In this document: piece by piece, positions 16,671-25,125 of the stretch
Numbering within the stretch: position 1 is the stretch's first letter
Layout: each line of letters begins with the position of its first letter
DNA from: Nocardia pseudovaccinii NBRC 100343
GTDB taxonomy: Bacteria > Actinomycetota > Actinomycetes > Mycobacteriales > Mycobacteriaceae
Direction: 5' to 3'
Length of the DNA stretch: 50,634 bases
Assembly (NCBI RefSeq): GCF_001613225.1
Contig: NZ_BDBY01000186.1
Span: forward strand, 1 to 50,634
Position numbers and translations under genes: made by a program
The notes under the pieces: generated by a model
Told to the model about the DNA's origin: nothing
What the model saw: only the letters and a program-made list of their open reading frames with translations
Database searches by the model: none

Positions 16671-17764
16671 GCCCTATACTGATCAACCCGATACTGACGA
16701 ACGTTCGATCTCTGGGCATTTCCCTGGATCTGCTCGGATGCCCACTGCGCACCCTGGCGCGCTGGGTGGGGTGGCTGCGCGAACCCGCGCGCCAGAATCA
16801 AGAGCCCATGGGTCTGACCGCCGATCAGGCCGACCGCGCCGCAGGCGTCCTTCTGGGCACCGCCACCGGCGATGCCCTCGGCGCAGGCTACGAATTCTCT
16901 CTCCCCACACGGAAGACCGTGATCGACATGATCGGTGGAGGCGCGTTCCGGTGGGAGCCGGGCGAATGGACCGACGACACCTCCATGGCGATCGCGATCG
17001 CCCGCGCCGCCGCCGACACCGGCGCCCTGCACGAAACCGCCGGTCTCGACGCCGTCGCGGCCCAGTTCGTCGCCTGGATCGACTCTCGGCCCAAGGACGT
17101 CGGCGGCCAGACCCGCGCGGTCCTCAACCAACGCAGCCGCACCGCCCGGCAGATGCGGGCCCGCGCCGCCAAGATCCCCGGCCGCCGGGGCGGCAACGGG
17201 TCCCTGATGCGGACCGCGCCGGTCGCGCTGGTGTACCTCGACGACGCCGACACCTGCGCCGTCGCGGCGGCGCTGGTCAGCTCGCTCACCCACGCCGACC
17301 AGCGCGCCGAGGAAGCGTGCGCGCTGTGGACGCTGGCTATCCGGCACGCGGTCCTGCACGGCACCTACGACGGGCTGCGCGCGGCGCTCGCTTACGTCGA
17401 TGCCGACTACTGGGCGCCTCTGCTCGACCAGGCCGAAACCTCCAGGAATCCCCGCAAGGACTTCCCGAAGAACGGGTGGGTCGTACACGCCCTTCAAACC
17501 GCCTGGTGGGCTATCACCCATTCCGACACCCTGCCCGGTGCGCTCGAGCTGGCCGTGCGTGCCGGACGCGACACCGACACCACCGCTGCCATCGCCGGCG
17601 GCCTGCTCGGTGCCCGCTGGGGCGCCAGCGCGGTTCCCGAGCGGTGGCAGAACCTGTTGCACGGCTACCCCGGGATGCGGGCCGACGACCTGACCGACCT
17701 GGCCCAACGCATCGTCGCCCGAAAACCAGCCCGGCCCCCCGCGGCCGCGCCGCACGATCAGTAG
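16667..17764 (+). CDS. ADP-ribosylglycohydrolase family protein
   Basis: From residue about 48 the protein matches the ARH/DraG family: LLGTATGDALGAGYEF (63-78), EWTDDTSMAIA (100-110, metal and substrate Asp cluster), GGNGSLMRTAPVAL and the C-terminal metal site AGRDTDTTAAIAGGLLGA. These enzymes remove ADP-ribose from proteins, nucleic acids or small molecules. All key Asp residues are present, so it should be active. The start at 16667 has AAAGGGG upstream; an alternative ATG at 16808 would remove a 47-residue extension that the family does not need. It is controlled by palindromic promoter copy 1. No partner ADP-ribosyltransferase is seen nearby. Confidence 0.88.
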   Translation: MSPILINPILTNVRSLGISLDLLGCPLRTLARWVGWLREPARQNQEPMGLTADQADRAAGVLLGTATGDALGAGYEFSLPTRKTVIDMIGGGAFRWEPGEWTDDTSMAIAIARAAADTGALHETAGLDAVAAQFVAWIDSRPKDVGGQTRAVLNQRSRTARQMRARAAKIPGRRGGNGSLMRTAPVALVYLDDADTCAVAAALVSSLTHADQRAEEACALWTLAIRHAVLHGTYDGLRAALAYVDADYWAPLLDQAETSRNPRKDFPKNGWVVHALQTAWWAITHSDTLPGALELAVRAGRDTDTTAAIAGGLLGARWGASAVPERWQNLLHGYPGMRADDLTDLAQRIVARKPARPPAAAPHDQ

Positions 17765-17995
17765 CCTGCTGCGGCGCGGCCCTCGGTGTCCTTCGACGAG
17801 CGCTCCGCGTAGCGCGCAACGGAGGCAGCGGAGTTCGAGTCCCGAACATCCACATTGAGGCGACCATCGTCCAACATGCTATCGGCGGACGGTGTATCGA
17901 AAAGCTTTGCGCTGCAAATGAAAAGTGAAATGTCAGAGTTGCCCTGTCGGCATTGTGCCGCACAGTGTGAAACGTAGAAAGAGAACATCGAACGA

Positions 17996-18349
17996 ATGGA
18001 ACACCCACCACCAGTGGCCTCGGACGGCGAGATCCGGATCTGCGCAAGGCAGTGCACCACATGCATATTCGCCGCCGGCAACAAGATGCACTTGAACCCA
18101 GGCCGCCTGGCACAGATGATTCGCGAAGCGATGGACCGCGAAGGCCACATCGTGTGCCATTCCACCCTCAACCATCCACGGGCCGCGATCTGCAGAGGCT
18201 TCGCCGACCACCCACACGCGCGACAACGCAGCCTCGCCCTCCGCGTGGGCCTCGCCACAGGAATCCTGGCATTCGTCGACCCACCGGCCACCGACGACAC
18301 CGACGCGCAAAGTACGTCGCCCACGGCCAGCCGCGAACAGGGCAAATAA
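17996..18349 (+). CDS. Cys-rich small protein (117 aa)
   Basis: The N-terminal half has a Cys cluster: CARQCTTCIFAAGNKMHL near residues 16-33, then VCHSTL and ICRGF near 53-68. This arrangement (CxxxCxxC...CH...CRGF) recurs in short actinobacterial proteins of unknown function and could bind zinc or an iron-sulfur cluster. The C-terminal 40 residues are low-complexity and Thr/Pro-rich. The start has GAAAGAGAA upstream. The 231 bases before it have no gene. It could be a redox or nucleic-acid-binding factor; nothing in the sequence decides this. Confidence 0.7.
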   Translation: MEHPPPVASDGEIRICARQCTTCIFAAGNKMHLNPGRLAQMIREAMDREGHIVCHSTLNHPRAAICRGFADHPHARQRSLALRVGLATGILAFVDPPATDDTDAQSTSPTASREQGK

Positions 18350-18540
18350 CACGTCCCCTATCCCCACTAGCGGTCAGCGACGTCTCCCGCCTCTTCGTCA
18401 TGACCACCGGACACCTGCACTACCTGGACACAGACCCGGCAGTCGGGGCCCGGCCTGATCTGCACGACCGGAGCGTGTGGCGACGTCAGCGGCATAGGCT
18501 GTCCAGTCGCTGCAGTGCGAATGCGGCGTCTTTGATACCC

Positions 18541-19484
18541 CCGCCTCGACACCGCCGTCTTCGGCGACGAGCACGCCTGGGCCCATCCGCCCGCCGACCC
18601 GGTCATCCGCGACGGATGGCTCTGGGGGCGCGGCTCGGCCGACAGCAAAACGGCGGTTTCGATCTTCTGCCACCTCGCCGACCGCCTGTACCGCGACCGC
18701 GAACACTTCACCGGCAGCCTCACCCTGCTACTCGACCTCGACGAACACACCGGCGGATTCGCCGGAGCCACAACCTATTTCGACTCGGCCACCGACGTCG
18801 GCGGGGTGATGATCGGCTACCCCGGCCTGCACCACATCGTCGTTGGCGGCCGCGGTGTACCGGGTGCGGCTGCACGTCCACGGCGTCGCCAGTCACGCCG
18901 GCGGCCGCACCTCCACACCCAACGCCATCGGCAAAGCCGCCGAGATCATTACCCGCCTCTCCGCTGTCGAACTACCTTCCAACAGCAGCCCTGGGTTCCC
19001 GCCGGGCAAGCTGACCGTCACCGAAATCGGTGGCGGGCAGGGCTACTCCGTCACCCCGGACCTGTGCAGCGTCAACATCGACATTCGCACCACCCCCGAC
19101 TTCGACGACGCCGCCGCCGAGACATTGATCTGCCGTATCGTCGACGACACTGATCGCCGCTGGCCCGACACCAAACCCGCCCTCATCGAGCACGTCCAGC
19201 ACTGGCCGCCCTACGCCCACCCACACTCAGCGCCAGCCACCGCCCTATTCGCCGCCACCGCCGCCCTCGGCATCGACACCGCCGCGAAAATCGCCGGACC
19301 CAGCAACATCGGCAACTACCTCGCCGGTCTCGGCATCCCGGTCACCGCGGGCTCCGACGTCGACAAGATCGGCGAACACAGCACCGACAAACGCATACGC
19401 ACCGACACCATCCCCCTCGTCCACGCCGCCTACCACTGCGCCGTCCGAGACCTCCTCACCAGCGCAAACACGCAGACACATTGA
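18541..19484 (+). pseudogene. M20-family peptidase, truncated and frameshifted (copy 1)
   Basis: The first part reads LDTAVFGDEHAWAHPPADPV, then GWLWGRGSADSKTAVSIF and LTLLLDLDEHTGGFAGA, ending VVGGRGV near 18855. The frame then shifts by two missing bases and continues as YRVRLHVHGVASHAGG, LTVTEIGGGQGYSV, IAGPSNIGNYLAG and a normal C-terminus at 19484. This is an M20 zinc peptidase (carboxypeptidase or amidohydrolase type). The N-terminal 60-70 residues are missing: the HxD motif region is cut at RLD. A related, also broken copy lies at 31794-32490. Confidence 0.8.
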
Positions 19485-19702
19485 GAACGGAGCGACCGCA
19501 GCGCGTTGGGTCCCCCGGAACCACGGTGCGGCGTCTACCATGTGATCCGCCAAGGCGCTGGCACGAATCTGAGCCGCCCCGCCCACGCCGGGAGCGGCGC
19601 CGATGACCGAAGGGTCTGGGACCGTCGCGCCAACTTCTGCCTGTCGACATGCGCATCAGGCGGGGATTGCGTGGGGTCCGCCGCCGGAATGACGAGTCGA
19701 CC

Positions 19703-20815
19703 ATGCCCAGGAACAACGCCCAAGCCAAACGTGCCCGCCGGGCCCTCGCTGCGGATGCCGGGATCTCCTACACCGCAGCATTTTTCGCCGACCCTCATCG
19801 GGTAGCGCCGCGCTTTGCCGACAAGGACTTCCACACAGCCAGTCAAGCCGGCGAGGCACCAGCCGGAACCCGGCATGTGCAGGTCGCACGCGGAAATGGC
19901 TACGTCCAGATGCGCGCAGGGGCTGATCCCGCGGTGATCACCTTCACTACCGAGCAGTTCGACCGCTACCAGCTCGGAGCACGCCGCGGCCACCCGACCG
20001 GCACGCCACTGTTCGTGGTCACTCGCGAGGACGACTGGCGCTTCCTCAACGCTGAAGACCCCGACGGGGTGATCCGGACCGACCCCCACGGGCACAGCTG
20101 CTTCCTCGACGGCGTCTTCCGAGGCGAGTTCGGTGGGCCGGAAAGCGGTCGCACCGAAGGGCTTTCGTCTGGCCGCGCGATGACCGCCCGAACCTACCCG
20201 ATCGCGGCCTACGCCGAGATCGGGCCCGATGATGCCGCACTGACCTGCGCGCGCAAGACATGGGCCGCGCTGGCACCGCTGATCGCTGCCACACCGGTAA
20301 TGCGCCAGTTCGACTCCCGCGGCCGCCTCACCCGCCGCGCCCCGCTGACCACCGACCTACCTACCGCGCCCACGGCAGTCCCGGTCTACCGCAACCGCAC
20401 GACCCGGCTCCTGGCGCTCGACTTCGATGGACCACAGGGAGAAGACCTCCCGCGAATCGACGCCGACGTGCGGCAGATGATGCGATGGACCTACGAATGC
20501 GGCGGAGAGGTGATCACCGACCGGAGCACCACCGGGTTCGGCCGACACGTGCTCGTTCCGTTGTCGGCCGATGTTGCCTGCGCCGAACTCGCGCCGATCC
20601 TGCAATCACTGGCAAAGCTGCTGCCGACGCTCGACATCGCGGTGATGCTCAACGACACCTACGGCGCCATCATCCCGCCCGGCTCCCGCACCACCGCAGG
20701 AGGGTACCGGGTATTGGACTGCTCCATCGGGGCAGCGATCGAGGCCCTGAACACGAGATGTGCTGCCGGATTTCTCGATCGGCTGACGCTGCTCACCTGC
20801 GTGTTCACCGACTGA
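19703..20815 (+). CDS. Primase-like (AEP-type) protein, probably truncated
   Basis: Residues about 228-350 resemble the archaeo-eukaryotic primase domain of actinobacterial plasmid and phage replication proteins. RLLALDFDGP (D240 and D242, the hhDhD metal site), TGFGRHVLVPL (H282, the sxH motif) and YGAIIPPGSRTTAGGYRVL are the key segments. The N-terminal 200 residues are not recognised; they begin MPRNNAQAKRARRALAADAG. The protein ends about 90 residues after the sxH motif, whereas plasmid primases usually continue with a helicase or other domain, so a 3' truncation is likely. The ATG at 19703 fits the conserved-looking N-terminus better than one at 19649. Confidence 0.6.
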   Translation: MPRNNAQAKRARRALAADAGISYTAAFFADPHRVAPRFADKDFHTASQAGEAPAGTRHVQVARGNGYVQMRAGADPAVITFTTEQFDRYQLGARRGHPTGTPLFVVTREDDWRFLNAEDPDGVIRTDPHGHSCFLDGVFRGEFGGPESGRTEGLSSGRAMTARTYPIAAYAEIGPDDAALTCARKTWAALAPLIAATPVMRQFDSRGRLTRRAPLTTDLPTAPTAVPVYRNRTTRLLALDFDGPQGEDLPRIDADVRQMMRWTYECGGEVITDRSTTGFGRHVLVPLSADVACAELAPILQSLAKLLPTLDIAVMLNDTYGAIIPPGSRTTAGGYRVLDCSIGAAIEALNTRCAAGFLDRLTLLTCVFTD

Positions 20816-20941
20816 GAATGCATCCGCATCGTAGACCCCGAGAGTGCCAGACGCATGGGGGCTGGTGGAAGGTCCTGCCGCTGGCCTACCTGGTGGCAGA
20901 CTCGAGCGCGCTGAGACAGCCCGATCATGGAAGGCGGCGTC

Positions 20942-22093
20942 GTGCGGGTAGCGATAGCGGGTGGTGGTACCGGAGGGCACGTTTTCCCCGCGCTCTCTGT
21001 TGCGCGGGAACTGCGAGCTGGCGCAGATCCAGTTCAGGTTCAGGTGCTGTGGTTCGGGCAGGCCGACTCGCTCGAGCAGCGGACCGCGGCCGCCGACGAT
21101 ATCAACTTCGCCGCGGTAGCAGTGGGAAAGCTGCGTCGGGACCGCAACCCGCTGCGGATGTTGACCCACGCCAATGCCGTCGACATGGGGCGGGTGCCGA
21201 TCGGTGTCGTGCAGGCAGTGCGCCGGTTGCGCGTGTTCGCGCCGGATGTCGTACTGACCACGGGCGGATATGTGGCCGTGCCAGTCGGTGTGGCTGCTGG
21301 CGTTCTGCGAATTCCGTTAGTGGTGCATGAGCAGACAGTCGGGCTGGGCCTGGCGAACCGGGTATTGACGCGAACCGCGACCGCAGTGGCAGTGACCTCC
21401 GAAGCGACCGTCGCGGTGTTGCCGCCGCGGGCGGCCGCACGCGCAGTGGTCACCGGCAACCCAATCCGTGAATCGGTGCTGGCCGGCAGTGGACCTGCGG
21501 CGTTGGACCGGTTCGGGCGTGGGTTCGACCGGAGGCTGCCGACGGTGCTGGTCACCGGCGGCGCGCAGGGCGCCCACCAGATCAACACCGCCATCGCCGA
21601 CATGCTGAAGTCGCTGCTGGGCCAGGCGAATGTGATTCACCAGGCCGGTGCTGCGGACCTTGCCGGGTTGCAGCACACAGCATCCGCGTTGCCTGACGAG
21701 CTAGTCGGCCGCTACTACGTCACCGACTTCATCGACGGGGCGGGAATGGCGGATGCATTGGCGCTGGCCGAGGTGGTGGTGTGTCGCGCTGGTGCGGGCA
21801 CGCTCGCCGAGCTGACCGCCGTAGGCAAGGCCGCGGTGCTGATACCGTTGGCGTCGTCAGCGGGTGGCGAGCAAGCGCGGGCGGCGCGGCTGCTCGACCG
21901 ATCCGGCGCAGCGATAACGGTGGCGGGCAAGGTGACCGGAGAGACCGTCGGCGCCGCCATTACGGGGCTGCTCGCTGACCCGGACGCCCGCGCTCGGCTC
22001 GGCAAGGCCGCGCGGGAGCTGGGACGTCCGGATGCCGGACAGCGTCTGGCGGGGCTGGTGCGTGCCGTCGCTGCCGGCGAACCGGTCAGGTAG
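20942..22093 (+). CDS. murG: MurG-family UDP-GlcNAc glycosyltransferase (stand-alone copy)
   Basis: The N-terminus has the MurG G-loop IAGGGTGGHVFPALSVAREL. VLTTGGYVAVP, VVHEQTVGLGLANRV, VTGNPIRE, VTGGAQGAHQIN and CRAGAGTLAELTAVG follow in the family order, and the full length of about 383 residues is present. MurG adds GlcNAc to lipid I at the inner membrane. Normally murG sits in the division/cell wall cluster next to ftsW and murC. Here it stands alone beside a primase-like gene and an aminotransferase remnant, so it is probably a paralogue that glycosylates another acceptor or replaces the target. The GTG at 20942 (GGAAGG upstream) is preferred; ATG 20927 is possible. Confidence 0.85.
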   Translation: MRVAIAGGGTGGHVFPALSVARELRAGADPVQVQVLWFGQADSLEQRTAAADDINFAAVAVGKLRRDRNPLRMLTHANAVDMGRVPIGVVQAVRRLRVFAPDVVLTTGGYVAVPVGVAAGVLRIPLVVHEQTVGLGLANRVLTRTATAVAVTSEATVAVLPPRAAARAVVTGNPIRESVLAGSGPAALDRFGRGFDRRLPTVLVTGGAQGAHQINTAIADMLKSLLGQANVIHQAGAADLAGLQHTASALPDELVGRYYVTDFIDGAGMADALALAEVVVCRAGAGTLAELTAVGKAAVLIPLASSAGGEQARAARLLDRSGAAITVAGKVTGETVGAAITGLLADPDARARLGKAARELGRPDAGQRLAGLVRAVAAGEPVR

Positions 22094-22110
22094 TCGCAGA
22101 GTTGAGCACA

Positions 22111-22190
22111 TCAGCCAGCCGCGACGACGGTGTTGACGTCGGTGTCGGTCATGGCGGGATGAAACGGCAGCGACCAGTTCCGGTGCCCCT
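22111..22190 (-). pseudogene. 3' end of a DegT/DnrJ/EryC1-type aminotransferase gene
   Basis: Read downward, about 24 codons give GHRNWSLPFHPAMTDTDVNT and VVAAG before a stop at 22111. LPFHPAMTDxDVxxVV is the typical C-terminus of PLP-dependent sugar aminotransferases of the DegT/DnrJ/EryC1/StrS family. The rest of the gene is absent, because unrelated DNA starts above 22190. It converges on the MurG-family gene, which suggests that a sugar-modifying locus once stood here. Confidence 0.55.
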
Positions 22191-22258
22191 GCCTGCCGGA
22201 CCTCGATAACGTGGGCTCGTTTTACGCCTCCGACGATGACGCGACAAAGGAACCCAAC

Positions 22259-22847
22259 ATGGACGCCAATCAGCAGCTCGACAACGACACTGCCCGCGAG
22301 ATCGCGGCGTTCGCCTTCGAGTTGGGCGTACTCAAACGCGAAACCCGTAAAGGATGGCTGGATGCGTGCGTCACAAACCCCGAATCTGTCGCCGAAACAT
22401 ACTTGCCGGACAGCGCAACTCGCGGCGCTGATCGCCGCATACGAAGGGGGCGACCCTGCCCGCGCCGCGCACCTGGCACTGTGGCACGACAGCCAGGAAA
22501 CAAGGATTCGCGACCTTAATCAGGTCGCGAAGCCTTTCCTCGGCGACCTCGACCACGAAGCCGTCACTGTCACCCAAACCTCCGGCCTGCCCGACCTGTT
22601 GCAGGTACTCGTTCGAGACACCGTCGAAGAGTTCGAAGCACAGGCCACTGCGGAAGCTGTCTGCGCCCGCGACGCCGACCGCCTCGAGTGCCTGATTCAG
22701 GCCCTCGAATACCAAGCCGCCGGCAATACCCTCATGAGCGAATGGATCACCGGGTCCAAGGACCGCCTGAAAACCGCCACCGCCAACGTCATCGCCGAAG
22801 CAGCAATGACAACCCCGGTTCTGAAGTGGCGCACCACGATGGGTTAA
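22259..22847 (+). pseudogene. HD-domain phosphohydrolase, frameshifted
   Basis: The first frame reads IAAFAFELGVLKRETRKGWL and NPESVAE. After one extra A (22394-22398, GAAAC) the coding frame is HTCRTAQLAALIAAYEGG, LALWHDSQETR, AVCARDADRLECLIQALEYQ and MTTPVLKW. This is the HD family related to 5'-deoxynucleotidases: the first His follows AE, the HD pair is in WHDS, and the last Asp is in ARDAD. All metal ligands survive across the two frames, so only the frameshift separates it from an intact gene. It is followed after 51 bases by a NUDIX gene that is also frameshifted. A sequencing error is a real alternative. Confidence 0.75.
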
Positions 22848-22898
22848 CCGGCTCGTCACGAACCAGCGGCGAGCTGCCACCGACAACAAAAGGACCAA

Positions 22899-23316
22899 AT
22901 GAGCGCCGCCACAACCGAACTCATCGCACGCGCGGTCATCCGCTCCGGCGACCGAATCCTGGTGGCCCGAGAACGCGGCAAGCACTACACCTTCCTACCC
23001 GGTGGCCACGTCGAACCAGGCGAACCTGTCGAACAGGCCCTGACGCGCGAACTCGCCGAAGAACTCGGCACCACCGCCGACATCGGCGAACTCCTCGGAG
23101 TCGTCGAACACGGATACACCGAGGCCGACACCACCCACCACGAACTGAACCTGGTCTTCACCGTGAAAGTCGACGGTGAACCAACCAGCCAGGAAAGCCA
23201 CCTCGACTTCCTCTGGCTGACCATAGATCAGCTCCCAAACCGAACGCCCGGCCGCGCTCCGCGACGCGCTGATCGACAGCCAGGTCACCCCATTCTGGCG
23301 GCGGTGGGATCACTGA
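22899..23316 (+). pseudogene. NUDIX hydrolase with C-terminal frameshift
   Basis: The first 110 codons are a complete NUDIX core with the box GGHVEPGEPVEQALTRELAE-EL (G-x5-E-x7-REUxEExGU) at about residues 30-53. After LWLTIDQLP the frame should continue RPAALRDALIDSQVTPFWRR and stop at 23314-23316. A one-base shift near 23235 instead sends it into a long unrelated frame open to 23636. NUDIX enzymes hydrolyse nucleoside diphosphates linked to another group; the substrate is unknown. The core is intact, so a protein with an altered tail could still be active. It has an AAAGGA ribosome site. Confidence 0.75.
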
Positions 23317-23425
23317 CCGGCCTGCTGGCCGCACTTGAAGGAACCGTTACTCGAATCGCGGTGGTCGGCAGACGGCTGCCTAGCCCAATTCACTCTGGCC
23401 AGCCGCCGAGCCGACTTCCGCTGAC

Positions 23426-23683
23426 CTACGGATGTGCCGACGGACCGGCGGTCCGGCCGTACAGGACGTCGGCCCCAAACAGCCGCAACAAGTCGACCTC
23501 GGCACCCAGCCGTTCGCGGTCGTCACGAGCGGCCATCACCTCGGCGATCCTCGCCATCCCGAAACGGTCGACCAGCTGGCCGTGGATTGCCGCAGCGGCG
23601 TCGCTGTCGCCACGCTGGTGCGCGGAGTGCAGGTGACCCATCTGCTCAAGAATGTGTTCATCCTGGTCGGAGGTCTCGCTCAC
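23426..23683 (-). CDS. Small hypothetical protein (85 aa)
   Basis: The product begins MSETSDQDEHILEQMGHLHS and is acidic and helical, with a clear two-helix pattern (HGQLVDRFGMARIAEVMAAR). It is the last member of a minus-strand run of small genes that begins with the DNA methyltransferase at 25908. No family was recognised. Confidence 0.55.
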   Translation of the reverse strand: MSETSDQDEHILEQMGHLHSAHQRGDSDAAAAIHGQLVDRFGMARIAEVMAARDDRERLGAEVDLLRLFGADVLYGRTAGPSAHP

Positions 23684-23785
23684 GGCTTCCGATTCTCCCG
23701 GGGTGCAACGGAGTCGACAAGCTCAGATGTGTGGCTTTGTAGGCGGCTCACTGCACCGATTCCGCACCGACGGGTTACCGGCGGC

Positions 23786-24142
23786 CTACGGCTGCTCCGC
23801 CGGATCGCCGGTCCCGGCGGCGCGTCCGTGCCGGGGTCGGCGCATGTTGACGAAGATCAGCAGGCTGAGGAGGTCGATGCCGCCGGCCTCGTCGCCGAAG
23901 ATCTGGTGCGCGGCGAAGTCGGGAAATCCGCCGTTGTCCTCGACCTCGCGGATGAGCGCGCCGACGGGATCGGGATGGTTCGCGATCGTCTCGAACCACA
24001 GCCCGTGCAGGTGGGCGAGCAGGCCGCCGAACCGCGGATCGGTTTCCACGATATCGGTGTGGCGGAACAGCGAATCCTCCAGCTGCGCAGTGAGATACGC
24101 GATCGGGATCCGTGAGTAGTCGCCCGCCCGCGAGCCCGTCAC
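23786..24142 (-). CDS. Hypothetical protein (118 aa)
   Basis: The product contains YLTAQLEDSLFRHTDIVETD and GLLAHLHGLWFETIANHPDP, a well-formed helical sequence, and ends in an Arg/Gly-rich tail after SLLIFVNMRR. Its ATG overlaps the stop of the preceding gene (ATGA at 24139-24142), so the two are translationally coupled. No motif was recognised. The conserved-looking helices and coupling support it as real. Confidence 0.6.
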   Translation of the reverse strand: MTGSRAGDYSRIPIAYLTAQLEDSLFRHTDIVETDPRFGGLLAHLHGLWFETIANHPDPVGALIREVEDNGGFPDFAAHQIFGDEAGGIDLLSLLIFVNMRRPRHGRAAGTGDPAEQP

Positions 24143-24363
24143 CCCGAGACCCCTTCCCCGTCGCGCGGCCGCGGTTCCGTCAGCCGCGCGGTGCCGAGCC
24201 GGGCCCGGTACTTCTCGGCGATCTCCGGCGGCAGCCCGGCGGCGAGCTCGCGGGCGTAGGCGCGGGTGGCGGTGGCCTGGTGGCGGCGCTGGCGAGCCAG
24301 CCGCACCGGCAGCTCCGCGGCCAGCGCCTCGTCCACCTCGGCGCGGCGGATACTCAGCGTCAC
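24139..24363 (-). CDS. Hypothetical protein, start uncertain (74 aa or longer)
   Basis: From a GTG at 24363 the product is TLSIRRAEVDEALAAELPVR, then LARQRRHQATATRAYAREL. The same frame continues upstream to about 24525 with protein-like sequence (LHTGPLSRKGNRTPTYAKQL, TALHVWLLDRDTDPALELLV) but contains no ATG, GTG or TTG before a stop codon. Either translation starts at a CTG near 24507, or a start was lost, or the gene is a 5'-truncated remnant. It is basic and helical, and its stop overlaps the next gene. Confidence 0.5.
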   Translation of the reverse strand: MTLSIRRAEVDEALAAELPVRLARQRRHQATATRAYARELAAGLPPEIAEKYRARLGTARLTEPRPRDGEGVSG

Positions 24364-24540
24364 CAGCAGCTCTAGGGCGGGATCGGTGTCCCGGTCGAGC
24401 AGCCAGACGTGCAGCGCGGTCAGCTGCTTCGCGTAGGTCGGTGTCCGGTTCCCCTTCCGGGACAGCGGCCCGGTGTGGAGGGAGTCCTGGTGTGGTTCCA
24501 GGGCTCCCTCGCCGTTACGGCTACCGGGTCAGGATGTGGC

Positions 24541-24768
24541 TCAGACGACGGGAGAGGCCCACTTCTCGGCGGCGTCGAGCAGGAACAGGCCGATGCCATC
24601 ACCGGCGGCGGAATGCCGTTCGCCGTCCGGGGCGATGAGCGAGGCCACCCACCCCGAATCGGTGTGTTGCAGAAGCAGGTCCACTCCGAGGGTGAGTTCG
24701 AGGCGGTCGGCCGCTGCGCGCTCGGCCTCGGTGAGACCCAGCATCAGCCCCGAGATCATGTCGGTCAT
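24541..24768 (-). CDS. Small hypothetical protein (75 aa)
   Basis: ATG with a GGAAAG ribosome site. The product is MTDMISGLMLGLTEAERAAA, then a beta-rich half (WVASLIAPDGERHSAAGDGI) and GLFLLDAAEKWASP. It is soluble and acidic. No known family was recognised. It is part of the minus-strand run downstream of the DNA methyltransferase. Confidence 0.55.
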   Translation of the reverse strand: MTDMISGLMLGLTEAERAAADRLELTLGVDLLLQHTDSGWVASLIAPDGERHSAAGDGIGLFLLDAAEKWASPVV

Positions 24769-24793
24769 GTTGTCAGCTTTCCACGAGAATCGG

Positions 24794-25005
24794 TCACTCG
24801 TCGATGTAGTTGACCATCGCGGCGAAGACCTGGCGCATGGTCGGCGTGGACACCGTCCCGATCGGGTCGGTGAGCCATTCTCGGAAGATCATCTTGGGCC
24901 GGTAGATGTGACGACGGCCGCTCCCGACATGAGATCGACCTCGCTGAACGGGATGGCATGCTGTCGGGCCGCGGCGGGAATCGTCGCGGCGGTTTCGCTG
25001 GTCAC
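24794..25005 (-). pseudogene. Small gene with a single-base frameshift
   Basis: The GTG at 25005 overlaps the stop of the preceding 39-codon ORF (GTGA). The first frame reads TSETAATIPAAARQHAIPFS and EVDLMS; after one missing base near 24920 the coding frame continues RRHIYRPKMIFREWLTDPIG and MRQVFAAMVNYIDE to a stop at 24794. The two halves together give a plausible protein of about 70 residues. The function is unknown. A sequencing error would restore it. Confidence 0.5.
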
Positions 25006-25121
25006 AGGCCGATGACGGTGGGAAGGCTCGCGTTGGCGTCGGTGTTGCTCACGACGAGCACGCGGTCGTCGGTGATGCTGGTCGCCTTGTCGCGACCGGC
25101 GACGGTCCGCCGGGAACCCAT
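25002..25121 (-). CDS. Short ORF after the DNA methyltransferase (39 aa)
   Basis: Starts 4 bases after the methyltransferase stop and reads MGSRRTVAGRDKATSITDDR, then VLVVSNTDANASLPTVIGL. It ends with a GTGA overlap to the next gene. The tight spacing on both sides suggests it is translated as part of the operon. No cysteine and no known precursor-peptide motif is present. Confidence 0.45.
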   Translation of the reverse strand: MGSRRTVAGRDKATSITDDRVLVVSNTDANASLPTVIGL

Positions 25122-25125
25122 CGCC

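Noticed and set aside
17825..17860. Sequence GGAGTTCGAGTCCCGAAC resembling a tRNA T-arm
   Set aside because: The flanking bases do not form the T stem, and no acceptor, D or anticodon arm can be folded around it.
23316..23636. C-terminal extension of the NUDIX gene in the first frame
   Set aside because: After the frameshift it reads as an antisense shadow of the small minus-strand gene at 23426-23683.
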